Positions 23,943 through 31,964 of a stretch of DNA of 64,000 nucleotides are shown here, piece after piece. The notes beneath the pieces are model-generated. The model ran no database searches. It saw nothing but the letters and a program-made list of their open reading frames with translations, and was not told the origin of the DNA. The position numbers and the translations under genes are program-made. The stretch's first letter is position 1, and each line of letters begins with the position of its first letter. Source of the stretch: Bacteroidales bacterium (lineage in GTDB: Bacteria; Bacteroidota; Bacteroidia; Bacteroidales; Muribaculaceae); the NCBI GenBank assembly GCA_900768685.1, contig CAAGDX010000035.1, forward strand, positions 1-64,000. Reading direction: 5' to 3'.

Positions 23943-25244
23943 TTATTTCTTTTGGAGTCTTGAGAGATAAATGGCATAGATAAACATGTATGCCGTGAGG
24001 GCTACAGGAAGCCAGAAACTGTTGATGATAGAATTGTTTGCGATGACACCTTGGATTGTCGGGAAAATACCGCCACCGCATACCATTACCATGAAAAGAC
24101 CGGAGGCTACAGCTGTGTATTTGCCAAGACCTGTTACTGCAAGGTTGAAAATAGCACCCCACATTACGGATGTGCAAAGACCGCAGAGAATAAAGAATAC
24201 TGCGTTCAAGGGTATTTGTACTACGCTGAAACTCAATGTCTTGGAATCAAAGCCGATAAATGGAACTACGGATTCTTCGCATTTGATACCTGCTATCATA
24301 AGGCAGATTGCTACTGCTGTGGTAACGGCAAGCATTGTGCGGCTTGATACTTTTGAACCTATCATACCGCCCACAAGACGTCCCACAAGCATCAAGAGCC
24401 AGTAAAGACCTACTACCGTGCCGGCAATGGCTGCTATTATTTCCGGTGGATTATTTTCTGCCACAAGTGTACTCTTGTCAAGATATTGGAATCCCCAGTT
24501 TGCAATACCCACTTCCACTCCTACGTAGCAGAATATTGCCAGCATACCGAATGAGAAGTTCGGGAATGAAAATGCACCTGTGATTTTGATGTCTTCTTGT
24601 TTTTGACCGAGTGTAGGGCTTTCCGGAAGTTTTGATAAATATAGCACCAGGAAGGCTGCCGCAAAAATTCCCATTGCAAGGAAGAATACCGGATTTGCAG
24701 ATGAAATGGTGCTTGCAGAGCCGCCAATGAGTCCGCCCACAATCACCGGAGCAAGTGTTGCACCAAGGGAGTTGCAAGAACCGCCGAACTGTACGAGTTG
24801 GTTGCCCTGATTTGGTGTGGAACCGAGGCTGTTAAGCATCGGGTTTACTACGGTATTGAGCATACACATAGAGAAGCCGGCGATAAATGCACCGAGAAGG
24901 TAGATTGCAACAGCGGTTGTGTTGTCTGCTATAAAACCGGATAAGTATGTCACTGCCACTCCGATAAAACCTACTGTCACTGCTGCAAGTGCTGTGTAGC
25001 GATAGCCTTTTTTCTGGAGAATGATTCCGGCAGGAAGCCCCATAAAGGCGTATGCGATAAAGTTTGCAAATGTTCCGAGTTGTGACATAACGGTGTTGCC
25101 ACTGCTCATACTTTCAATTACTTTACCTAATGGATTTTGGTAGCCTGTTACGAATGCAATCATGAAGAATAATGCAAACATGATTGCGATAGGCAATGCA
25201 TAACTTTTCTTTGCCTGTTCTTGTTTTGTTTTTTCGTTGTTCAT
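23943..25244 (-). CDS. MFS sugar permease (FucP/GluP-like)
   Basis: A 433-residue inner-membrane transporter with about 12 hydrophobic segments. The N-terminal FALFFMIAFVTGYQNPLGK, YAFMGLPAGIILQKKGYR and the central NPMLNSLG resemble glucose/galactose and fucose:H+ symporters of the major facilitator superfamily. The exact sugar is unknown. A charged cytosolic N-terminus precedes the first segment. It has its own terminator and lies 45 bp downstream of yggS. Confidence 0.88.
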   Translation of the reverse strand: MNNEKTKQEQAKKSYALPIAIMFALFFMIAFVTGYQNPLGKVIESMSSGNTVMSQLGTFANFIAYAFMGLPAGIILQKKGYRYTALAAVTVGFIGVAVTYLSGFIADNTTAVAIYLLGAFIAGFSMCMLNTVVNPMLNSLGSTPNQGNQLVQFGGSCNSLGATLAPVIVGGLIGGSASTISSANPVFFLAMGIFAAAFLVLYLSKLPESPTLGQKQEDIKITGAFSFPNFSFGMLAIFCYVGVEVGIANWGFQYLDKSTLVAENNPPEIIAAIAGTVVGLYWLLMLVGRLVGGMIGSKVSSRTMLAVTTAVAICLMIAGIKCEESVVPFIGFDSKTLSFSVVQIPLNAVFFILCGLCTSVMWGAIFNLAVTGLGKYTAVASGLFMVMVCGGGIFPTIQGVIANNSIINSFWLPVALTAYMFIYAIYLSRLQKK

Positions 25245-25289
25245 GATAGGTGAAAAATTTGTTTTTATTTTGGTTAGTTATTGGGTTTC

Positions 25290-25958
25290 TCAGTAATTTC
25301 TTGCCCCGAAGATGTCCGTGCCTATTCTCACCATATTGCTACCTTCTTCTATTGCAATATCGTGGTCGTCGCTCATTCCCATGGAAATGGTGTCAAAGCC
25401 GCGTAAGTCCGGGCATATTTGCAGAATGGTGTCAAATGTAGCCTTTATGGCAGCAAAATCATGGCGGATTCTGGCAGTGTCGTCTGTGTTTGATGCCATT
25501 CCCATCACTCCGCATATATGCGTGGATGTAAGTGATTCATAGCCTTTTGCACGGAAATAGTCTAAAAGTTCTTCCGGTGTAAAGCCGAATTTTGTTTCTT
25601 CCTGTGCCACATGAATCTGCATCAGCACGCGTGTGATTATTCCCTTTTTGCGAGATTCTTCGTCTATCATTTGCAGAAGACGCACGGAATCCACACTTTC
25701 AATAAGTGCAGCGTTTCCTACCAGTGCTCGGACCTTGTTTGTCTGCAAATGTCCTATAAAGTGCCACTGTATGTCGCTTGGCAATGTCTCTTTTTTTGCC
25801 GCCAATTCCTGCACTCTGCTTTCGCCGAAAATGCGTTGCCCGGCATCGTAGGCTTCACGGATATTCTCCGCGGGGTGAAATTTAGACACAGCCACGAGCT
25901 TAACTCCTTTAGGGTCAAGTTTTTCATGAAACTCTTTTATGTGGCTTGCTATAGGCAT
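25290..25958 (-). CDS. yggS: YggS-family pyridoxal phosphate homeostasis protein
   Basis: A 222-residue single-domain PLP-binding TIM barrel. The PLP lysine lies in VAVSKFHP (about residue 26), followed by GQRIFGESRVQEL and WHFIGHLQTNK. SMGMSDDHDIAIEEGSNMVRIGTDIFG forms the phosphate-binding end; I quote it as two adjoining parts of one conserved stretch. It controls free PLP and amino-acid balance rather than catalysing a known reaction. It starts 15 bp after the DUF4494 gene. Confidence 0.95.
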   Translation of the reverse strand: MPIASHIKEFHEKLDPKGVKLVAVSKFHPAENIREAYDAGQRIFGESRVQELAAKKETLPSDIQWHFIGHLQTNKVRALVGNAALIESVDSVRLLQMIDEESRKKGIITRVLMQIHVAQEETKFGFTPEELLDYFRAKGYESLTSTHICGVMGMASNTDDTARIRHDFAAIKATFDTILQICPDLRGFDTISMGMSDDHDIAIEEGSNMVRIGTDIFGARNY

Positions 25959-25973
25959 AAGGTGATATATTTT

Positions 25974-26405
25974 TTATCCTAACTTGGCATTGAAAACGTC
26001 CATCAGCATAGTTTCCGTGATAGACTGTATTTCATAGTCTGCAAGTGTGGATTTCATTCCTTCAAGGAGATTGTCGTATGCTCCTTTGAAGTCGCTACCT
26101 GCCACAAGCATCTGGGTAACGGATTTTTTCTCTACTGCAGTTTTTTCGTCAATAGTGATAAATGCCACTTTCACGAGGTACCAGCGGTCTGCACTGTCGT
26201 CACGGAAAATTTCTGCAATTTTGGAGCGTTTTACAGCGGAAACGGAAAATTCTCCGGAGATGAAAGGCTTCATTTCTTCAATTATTCTTGCTTCTGCTTC
26301 CGTGAAAGAGAGTGCGTCAACGAGGTATGGTTCAGTAACTTTTTTTACTGCACCGTTTTCTTGCATTTTATCGTAGCGAATTTTACATTCAAACCAGTTT
26401 GCCAT
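25974..26405 (-). CDS. DUF4494 protein
   Basis: A 143-residue cytosolic protein. The N-terminus NWFECKIRYDK, the segment VTEPYLVDALSFTEAEARI and the C-terminal ADYEIQSITETMLMDVF match DUF4494 as I remember it, a family confined to Bacteroidota and near relatives. Function is unknown. There is no signal peptide or catalytic motif. A -7-like TACTTTTG lies at 26456-26463 (minus strand). It precedes yggS by 15 bp, so the two share a transcript in Bacteroidales. Confidence 0.85.
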   Translation of the reverse strand: MANWFECKIRYDKMQENGAVKKVTEPYLVDALSFTEAEARIIEEMKPFISGEFSVSAVKRSKIAEIFRDDSADRWYLVKVAFITIDEKTAVEKKSVTQMLVAGSDFKGAYDNLLEGMKSTLADYEIQSITETMLMDVFNAKLG

Positions 26406-26549
26406 ATTCTTTATGTGTTTTTTTGAGTGTTATTATTGATTTTTGTTTTGCTTTACAAAAGTAATATTTTTTTGCCAAAAGAGCATTACTATCAATTACT
26501 TTTTTCAATGATGTTGCCGGGAATTTTTTTTGAAAATGCAGTATAAAAT

Positions 26550-26603
26550 CGGCTTTATTTCGCTAAATGTGCTTATTTTTTTGGTCTGTAGCGAAATAAG
26601 GCG
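26550..26603. repeat. Large inverted repeat in a gene-free stretch
   Basis: The left arm (26550-26565, core TTATTTCGCTA) is matched by TAGCGAAATAA in the right arm (26589-26603), with 23 nt between. The 26406-26675 stretch holds no gene. The element looks like the operator-type repeats at the two orphan ATPase promoters, but nothing is encoded beside it. Confidence 0.7.
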
Positions 26604-26675
26604 ATATTTATCTCAAACTTAACGGTGTTTAACAAACAGTTTTATGAATACGAATTGAACAAAATCGCCATTATG

Positions 26676-26742
26676 AATTATGCATTATGCATTATGAATT
26701 AAATAAGTAATCATGCATTATGCATTATGAATTATGCATTAA
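26676..26742. repeat. 7-bp tandem array (ATTATGC/ATTATGA)
   Basis: About nine ATTATGC-type heptamers are interrupted by one degenerate block (ATTAAAT, AAGTAATC). The core ATGCAT is self-complementary. It lies downstream of the rpsO terminator on the minus strand. Confidence 0.8.
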
Positions 26743-26758
26743 TTAGAGGTTAAAAGCA

Positions 26759-26792
26759 AGAAAGCCATACCGGATTTCCGATATGGCTTTCT
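26759..26792 (-). terminator. Terminator of rpsO
   Basis: An 11-bp stem of AGAAAGCCATA type (26759-26769 with 26782-26792), followed on the minus strand by a T-rich tract. Confidence 0.8.
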
Positions 26793-26825
26793 GTGTAGTC
26801 GTCAAGTAGCAACTGCAGTGCAGTA

Positions 26826-27101
26826 TTACTTTCTGATACCAAGCTCTTTTTGAGCGATAATCGCACGGTAGCGGTTGATGTCTTTTCTGATAAGGTAATC
26901 AAGAAGACGACGACGCTTACCAACGAGTTGCTTAAGAGCACGAGCAGTTGTATAATCTTTGTGATTTGACTTGAGGTGTTCAGTCAAATGAGCAATACGA
27001 ACCGAGAACAATGCAATCTGTGCTTCAGGTGAGCCAGTGTCAGTCTTACCCTTACCGTATTTCTCAAAGATTTCTACTTTTTCTTCAGAATTCAAGTACA
27101 T
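26826..27101 (-). CDS. rpsO: Ribosomal protein S15
   Basis: A 91-residue uS15, a primary 16S rRNA-binding protein of the 30S platform. The segments DTGSPEAQIALFSVRI, LTEHLKSNHKDYTTARAL and VGKRRRLLDYL are diagnostic, and the C-terminus ELGIRK is normal for Bacteroidales. It has its own promoter (27151-27182) and terminator, so it is a single-gene unit. Autoregulation by S15 is common in bacteria, but I see no clear leader structure in the short 5' UTR. Confidence 0.97.
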   Translation of the reverse strand: MYLNSEEKVEIFEKYGKGKTDTGSPEAQIALFSVRIAHLTEHLKSNHKDYTTARALKQLVGKRRRLLDYLIRKDINRYRAIIAQKELGIRK

Positions 27102-27150
27102 TCTTTTAGAGTTTTTGTAGTGTTAATAAATATTATTATGAAAAGCGGCA

Positions 27151-27182
27151 CAAAGGTACGCATTTTAGGCGAGATTGCCAAA
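27151..27182 (-). promoter_or_regulatory. Promoter of rpsO
   Basis: Minus strand TTTG (27179-27182), a 20-nt spacer and TACCTTTG (27151-27158) match the -33/-7 consensus exactly. Confidence 0.85.
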
Positions 27183-27240
27183 TTTGTACCGTGCTTTTTT
27201 GTTTCAGAATCTCAGAAACTGCTTTTTTAGAGCGGTTTTG

Positions 27241-27576
27241 TTAGTCAAGGTTCAGTTTATCTTTGGCAGGGTTACGATAGAAAATCTTGCCGTCGATATA
27301 TTCCTGAGTTGCTATAAGGGTTGGCTTTGGAAGCCTTTCGTAATAGCGGGAAATTTCAATTTGTTCGCGGTTTTCAGTCACTTCTTCCAGGTTATCTGTG
27401 GAAGTGGTGAATTCTTGGAGTTTGCGTTCAAGGTCGTGCTTCATTTCAAGTGAAATTTGGTTTGCACGTTTAGCGATGATGCAAACGGTTTCGTAAACGT
27501 TGCCTGTATCGGCAGAAAGGGCAATCATGTCACGAGTGACAGTGTTCAATGGAGCGTTAGTTTTCTTGTAGTCCAT
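27241..27576 (-). CDS. rpoZ: RNA polymerase omega subunit (Bacteroidota type)
   Basis: A 111-residue protein of the Rpb6/omega family. NVYETVCIIAKRANQISLEMKHDLERKLQEF carries the helical omega core (shown as one continuous region of about residues 26-56), with the AKRA motif typical of omega. The C-terminal extension (EISRYYERLPKPTLIATQEY) is characteristic of Bacteroidota. It stabilises the beta' subunit in RNA polymerase. It begins 18 bp after bamD and is surely co-transcribed with it; this order is conserved in Bacteroidales. Confidence 0.88.
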   Translation of the reverse strand: MDYKKTNAPLNTVTRDMIALSADTGNVYETVCIIAKRANQISLEMKHDLERKLQEFTTSTDNLEEVTENREQIEISRYYERLPKPTLIATQEYIDGKIFYRNPAKDKLNLD

Positions 27577-27594
27577 GTTTACTTATAAAATTAT

Positions 27595-28404
27595 TTAGTC
27601 TTTTACGTATTTTTGTGCAATTCTAAGGATGTTGTCCGCTTCTGTTCTGTTTTCTCCGTCCGGATAGTTGTTGATGAAACTATAGTATTCGTCTATAACT
27701 TCGCGGAAGCGGTCAACTTTTTTCTCTTCAACACTCAGTGATGCTATTTGATAGCGAGATTTGAGGATGAGCATTTCGAGTTGTTCTTTATATTTGGAGT
27801 AGGGGTATTCCTTGATAGCGTTTCTTGCCGTGATTATGGCTGCTTCATAGTTGTTTCCCATATAAGTTCCGAGGTTGTAGTAAAGTTGAGCGTTTTGGAG
27901 TTCTTTGAGTGTGAGTTTGTCTTGCATCTCAAAGATAGCATTTTGTGCTATAGAAACTTTGTCGCTCTTTGGGAAATAGTCCAGAAATGCTTGCAGTTCC
28001 TCTATCGCTTTCACGGTGTAGGTTTGGTCCAACTGTGGGTCCGGAGAGTCCAGATAGTAACCGTAACCGGCAAAGAAACGAGCCATTTCCGTGTATTTGC
28101 CTTTTGGGTAGCGATTGTAGTATGTTTGGAAATATGCTGTAGCATCGTAGTATTCTTTATTTTCGTAGTGGCTCATTGCAAGGAGGTAAAGTGATTCTTC
28201 CGCTTTGTCCGAGCCTTTGAATACGGTGACAACGTCTTTAAGCAGTGTTGCAGCCTGTGCATATTTTTTTTCTTCAAATGCACGTTTTGCGTATTCAAAT
28301 TTATAGTTATAGTCATTGCTTTTAAGCACCTTTTGGTATTCTCCGCAAGATGTCATGGTTGCTATGGCTATAATTGATAATATGAGAGAGAATATTTTAT
28401 ACAT
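27595..28404 (-). CDS. bamD: Outer membrane assembly lipoprotein BamD
   Basis: A 269-residue lipoprotein with lipobox MTSC at about residue 20. TPR repeats follow: YAKRAFEEKKYAQAATLL, EESLYLLAMSHYENKEYYDA and YLDSPDPQLDQTYTVKAIEEL. The last matches the diagnostic BamD segment. It is part of the BAM complex that inserts beta-barrel proteins into the outer membrane, presumably including the TonB receptor and Por barrels in this window. The promoter region lies inside a long inverted repeat. Confidence 0.93.
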   Translation of the reverse strand: MYKIFSLILSIIAIATMTSCGEYQKVLKSNDYNYKFEYAKRAFEEKKYAQAATLLKDVVTVFKGSDKAEESLYLLAMSHYENKEYYDATAYFQTYYNRYPKGKYTEMARFFAGYGYYLDSPDPQLDQTYTVKAIEELQAFLDYFPKSDKVSIAQNAIFEMQDKLTLKELQNAQLYYNLGTYMGNNYEAAIITARNAIKEYPYSKYKEQLEMLILKSRYQIASLSVEEKKVDRFREVIDEYYSFINNYPDGENRTEADNILRIAQKYVKD

Positions 28405-28417
28405 ATAAAAACTACAT

Positions 28418-28469
28418 AATTCGTTACGAACTGCAAAGTTAGTGATTTTTTTGCAGTTCGTGGCGAATT
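28418..28469 (-). promoter_or_regulatory. bamD promoter inside a 20-bp inverted repeat
   Basis: Left arm 28418-28437 and right arm 28450-28469 match at 18 of 20 positions, around a 12-nt spacer. The arms contain ACGAACTGCAAA. On the minus strand the -7 element TAACTTTG (28434-28441) overlaps the downstream arm and spacer. A cruciform or a dimeric repressor bound here would block initiation. Confidence 0.7.
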
Positions 28470-28504
28470 ATTTGAAAATATTTTTTGTTAAACTTGTTTA
28501 AGAA

Positions 28505-28550
28505 CCGAATTTTGTCAATTTTTTGCACCAAATTTCGTGTTCTTCAACTT
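28505..28550. repeat. Imperfect inverted repeat upstream of bamD
   Basis: AGAACCGAATTT and AAATTTCGTGTTCT are partially complementary across this AT-rich stretch between the 28566-28931 lipoprotein gene and bamD. It may be a terminator-like or operator-like structure; it is weak. Confidence 0.3.
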
Positions 28551-28565
28551 TGGAAATTTGCTGTT

Positions 28566-28931
28566 TTAGTACCCTTTAAAATGATATTCCATTGGGTAAT
28601 AGCCATAATCCACGTTCCAGAGCGTCATGTAGTTTCCGCGTACTTCGTACTCGTAGTTCCACACTTCACCATCCGAGAATCTCATTCTTACCAGACCTAT
28701 ATCGTCCCACCAGCGAAATTCGTCAACATAAACTTCGCCGTGATAGCCGAATGTGACGTAATTGCCGTAGCCGTCTGTGAAAAACTCGAATTCGTGATAT
28801 ATATCCGTTTCGGAAATCACTTCCCAGCGTCCTATAAGCGGTGAATAGTAGTGGTCGTCATCGCAGGACGTGGTGATTGCAGATACAGCGGTCAGCAGTA
28901 GGGCTGTCAGTAGGATTTTAATAGTCTTCAT
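28566..28931 (-). CDS. Small lipoprotein of unknown function
   Basis: A 121-residue protein with a signal peptide and lipobox TTSC at about residue 23, so it is probably lipid-anchored. The mature part (LIGRWEVISETDIYHEFEFF, YEVRGNYMTLWNVDYGYYP) has the strand pattern of lipocalin-like beta-sandwiches, with many Tyr/Trp/Phe. I do not recognise a named family. It begins 23 bp after cydB on the same strand and may be the last gene of that transcript. Confidence 0.75.
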   Translation of the reverse strand: MKTIKILLTALLLTAVSAITTSCDDDHYYSPLIGRWEVISETDIYHEFEFFTDGYGNYVTFGYHGEVYVDEFRWWDDIGLVRMRFSDGEVWNYEYEVRGNYMTLWNVDYGYYPMEYHFKGY

Positions 28932-28954
28932 AACTTTTGGAGATTACTCATTAA

Positions 28955-30097
28955 TTAATACAGATGGTCGTCTTCGTTCACTTCTTCCTGTGTCAGTGGT
29001 TTGGAGTCGAATTTATACCAAACGTATGCAATGTATGTAATCACGAAAGGCACTGCAAGTGATACCCAAGACATCACTGTAAGAGTGTATTCAGTGGAAG
29101 AACTGTTGCTGATAGTGAGTGAACTTTGAGGGTCAAGCAGTGACGGATAGTATGCTGTTCCATTGAAGCCAAGCACGCAGAAAAGTGAGAAGATTACGAG
29201 GATTGTACCGGCTCCGCTGAACCATATTCCGCGGCGATTGTGTTCCGGTGTGAGGATGGTGTAAATAATTGCGTAAAGCACTGCTACCACTCCCACAAGG
29301 AAGATTATTGCAAACCACCACATATCCACAAAATTGTAGAAATAAACGTATTTCACTTCTTCAATAGTTCCGTCGGCTCCTTCTCTGTAACCCGTGGCTG
29401 CAAGGATAAAGGACATCATCACGAGGAATAACACCACGAAAATACCACCGTTTATCATCATTGAGCGACGGTTGCCGGACACCATGGATGGGTCGCTGCT
29501 GAGGTTATTCATAAAATAGAATGCTGCCTGCATTCTGGCAAGGAAGAGAATTGTGAAACCCACCAGGAGGTTGCGGAGAGAGAAGATTGCCTCAAGTCCG
29601 TGTGTGCTGCTCCATGTGGAAATTATGGGTGAACCGTAATCCACAATGTTGCCTTTGGAAACCGTAAATTCAGAACCGAAAAACATTCCGCCTACCGCCA
29701 CGCCGAGGAGTATGCAGCCTAAACTTCCGTTAAGGAAAAGGAGTATGTCGTAAAATCTTCTGCCAAAGAGGTTGCCCGGTTTGCGGCGAAATTCGTAACT
29801 GAACGCTTGAACCACGAAACTCAGCAGAATGAGCGACCACAGCCAGTATGCTCCGCCGAATGATGTGGAATAAAACAGAGGAAATGCGGCAAAAAATGCA
29901 CCGCCAAAGACCACGAGGGTTGTGTATGTGATTTCCCATTTGCGTCCAAGGGAATTTATCATCATTTGTCGCATTGTGGTGCTGTTTGCCTTGTAAAGCA
30001 AGGTTTGTCCGCCTTGCACAAAGAGTAGAAATACTAATATTGCTGCAAGGACTGAAATTATCAGCCACCAATACATTTGAAGATGTTGTAGTTCCAT
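28955..30097 (-). CDS. cydB: Cytochrome bd quinol oxidase subunit II
   Basis: A 380-residue inner-membrane protein with about eight or nine hydrophobic segments. The N-terminal WWLIISVLAAILVFLLFVQGGQ and the GFTILFLARMQAAFYFMN region match CydB. It supports heme insertion and quinol oxidation by CydA and completes the terminal oxidase that reduces O2 at nanomolar levels in anaerobes. It starts 10 bp after cydA. Confidence 0.94.
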   Translation of the reverse strand: MELQHLQMYWWLIISVLAAILVFLLFVQGGQTLLYKANSTTMRQMMINSLGRKWEITYTTLVVFGGAFFAAFPLFYSTSFGGAYWLWSLILLSFVVQAFSYEFRRKPGNLFGRRFYDILLFLNGSLGCILLGVAVGGMFFGSEFTVSKGNIVDYGSPIISTWSSTHGLEAIFSLRNLLVGFTILFLARMQAAFYFMNNLSSDPSMVSGNRRSMMINGGIFVVLFLVMMSFILAATGYREGADGTIEEVKYVYFYNFVDMWWFAIIFLVGVVAVLYAIIYTILTPEHNRRGIWFSGAGTILVIFSLFCVLGFNGTAYYPSLLDPQSSLTISNSSSTEYTLTVMSWVSLAVPFVITYIAYVWYKFDSKPLTQEEVNEDDHLY

Positions 30098-30107
30098 ATC
30101 TTTCGGA

Positions 30108-31670
30108 TTATCGGTTTAAGATTTCTTGTTTTGTGGCTTTGCGTATCTCGCGTATCATAATGCTTGCTTCGGCTATGAATAGTCCGCTGAAAAGCACTAC
30201 GAATATCCAGAATGTAAGTTCTACTGATGATGCGGATACTGCGGAAACTGCCGCACGAGTAGGCATCAAATCCTGTATCACCCATGGCTGGCGTCCTACT
30301 TCCGCTACAACCCATCCTGCTTCACTTACTATCCATACCACCGGAATTGTGAGAAGTCCTAATATATGAACGAGTTTGTTTGCCAAAAGGTTTTTGAACT
30401 TATACACTGCGAGGAGTGCGATGATGAAGAACAGGAGCAGATAGCCGCCACCCATCACCATGATGCGGAATGCGTAGAATGTAAGTCCTACAGGTGGCAC
30501 GGCTTGTGTAGGATTGTCAAAGTAGCCGTAGCCGAAATGGTCAAAGTTTGCTTTGAGGCGTGCTGCGGCATCTGCTTTTGCTGCCTCGTCACCTGCAGTT
30601 GCTGCGGCATTGTAGTCGCGGAGAGCCTGGTGTGCTATTTTGCCAAGTTCTATGCGTTCTGCGTAAGAGAGATTGCGGATTGTGTCGCCCGTAGCAGTGA
30701 GTTCTATGCCGTCTATCAAGTCGTTGATACCCGGCACGAAAGAGTCCTTATCGTGGTTTGCGAGAATGGAAAGTCCGTAAGGGATATCAATGGAGAAGAG
30801 CATGGCGTCTTCATCATTTTCCGTTGTTTTGCTCGGGTTGAGAATACCGAAGCCCACAAGGTCTTGTCCCACGCTGCCGCGGTAAAGTCCTTCCATTGCC
30901 GCAAGTTTCATTGGCTGAGTTTTAGAAACTTCCACAGCGGAGCCGTCGCCTGTCCACATTGTGAGAAGTATGCCTGCCATACCTACCCAGCCGCCTATCT
31001 TTATGGAGCGTGTTGCAACCTCCTTGTTTGTATTTTTAAGCAGTAAGTAGCAACTTACGCCAACCACAAACACGCCGCCGAGCACCCAGCCGCTGAGTAC
31101 TGTGTGGAAAAATTTGTTCATCGCTGTGGAGGAGAATGCCACATCGCTGAAGCATACCATCACGTTTCGTGCCTGCTCGGGGTCAAATTCCATTCCGCCC
31201 GGGCGTTGCATCCAAGCATTGGCGATAAGAATCCAAAGTGCTGAAACACAAACGCCTATAGACGTGAGCCATGTTGCTGCAAGGTGAAATCCGGGGCTCA
31301 CTTTTTTCCAACCGAACATCATCACTGCAAAGAATGTGGATTCCAGGAAGAATGCGAAGATACCCTCGATTGCCAGAGGTGCTCCGAAGATGTCGCCTAC
31401 AAACCAACTGTAATTGGACCAGTTTGTACCGAATTCAAACTCCAGAATAATACCTGTTGCTACTCCGCAAGCGAAGTTTATGGCAAATAGTGTCATCCAG
31501 AATTTTGTGATTTTTTTCATGCTCTCTTCGCGGGTGCGATAGTAGAGTGTTTCCATAATGCCCACAATCAGGGATAAGCCTATTGTGAGAGGCACAAAAA
31601 TCCAGTGCACCATCGCTGTTAGTGCGAATTGTACCCTCGACCAGTCAACTACGCTTAATAAGTCGTCCAT
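30108..31670 (-). CDS. cydA: Cytochrome bd quinol oxidase subunit I
   Basis: A 520-residue inner-membrane catalytic subunit carrying hemes b558, b595 and d. The segment RVQFALTAMVHWIFVPLTIGL has the first heme-ligand His. MTLFAINFACGVATGI, FFLESTFFAVMMFGW and GWVLGGVFVVGVSCY are conserved helices. The central insert between about residues 255 and 385 contains the Q-loop. The enzyme oxidises menaquinol and detoxifies O2. DUF4492 lies 55 bp upstream and cydB 10 bp downstream. Confidence 0.96.
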   Translation of the reverse strand: MDDLLSVVDWSRVQFALTAMVHWIFVPLTIGLSLIVGIMETLYYRTREESMKKITKFWMTLFAINFACGVATGIILEFEFGTNWSNYSWFVGDIFGAPLAIEGIFAFFLESTFFAVMMFGWKKVSPGFHLAATWLTSIGVCVSALWILIANAWMQRPGGMEFDPEQARNVMVCFSDVAFSSTAMNKFFHTVLSGWVLGGVFVVGVSCYLLLKNTNKEVATRSIKIGGWVGMAGILLTMWTGDGSAVEVSKTQPMKLAAMEGLYRGSVGQDLVGFGILNPSKTTENDEDAMLFSIDIPYGLSILANHDKDSFVPGINDLIDGIELTATGDTIRNLSYAERIELGKIAHQALRDYNAAATAGDEAAKADAAARLKANFDHFGYGYFDNPTQAVPPVGLTFYAFRIMVMGGGYLLLFFIIALLAVYKFKNLLANKLVHILGLLTIPVVWIVSEAGWVVAEVGRQPWVIQDLMPTRAAVSAVSASSVELTFWIFVVLFSGLFIAEASIMIREIRKATKQEILNR

Positions 31671-31725
31671 AAAGTTTGTGTTTTAGTTTTATGTGTTTGC
31701 TTTAATTATTGTATTTTGTTCTAAA

Positions 31726-31950
31726 TCAGTATCTTCTGCTTTCATCACTCATTTCCTGACGCACTTTTGCGGCTTTTTCGCTGTCTGTGTCGCATGTGCT
31801 GCCGAGGAAATCCGGGAAGAAGAACAGTTTTAGTATCGCAAATATAATAATTAATTTTATAATAATCAAAATCCACAGTTTTTTCCCTACGGTCATGGAC
31901 TTAAAACCGTCAATATACATATCTGCCGCTCGGGAAAAGAACTGTTTCAT
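31726..31950 (-). CDS. DUF4492 small membrane protein next to cydAB
   Basis: A 74-residue protein with one strong transmembrane segment (LWILIIIKLIIIFAILKLFFF, about residues 24-44), flanked by an amphipathic N-terminus (FFSRAADMYIDGFKSM) and a charged tail. It belongs to DUF4492, usually found beside cydA in Bacteroidota and Campylobacterota. Size, topology and position are those of a CydX-like accessory subunit, although the sequence is unlike CydX. It begins 14 bp after the upstream lipoprotein. Confidence 0.85.
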   Translation of the reverse strand: MKQFFSRAADMYIDGFKSMTVGKKLWILIIIKLIIIFAILKLFFFPDFLGSTCDTDSEKAAKVRQEMSDESRRY

Positions 31951-31964
31951 TCGGTTTAATTTTT

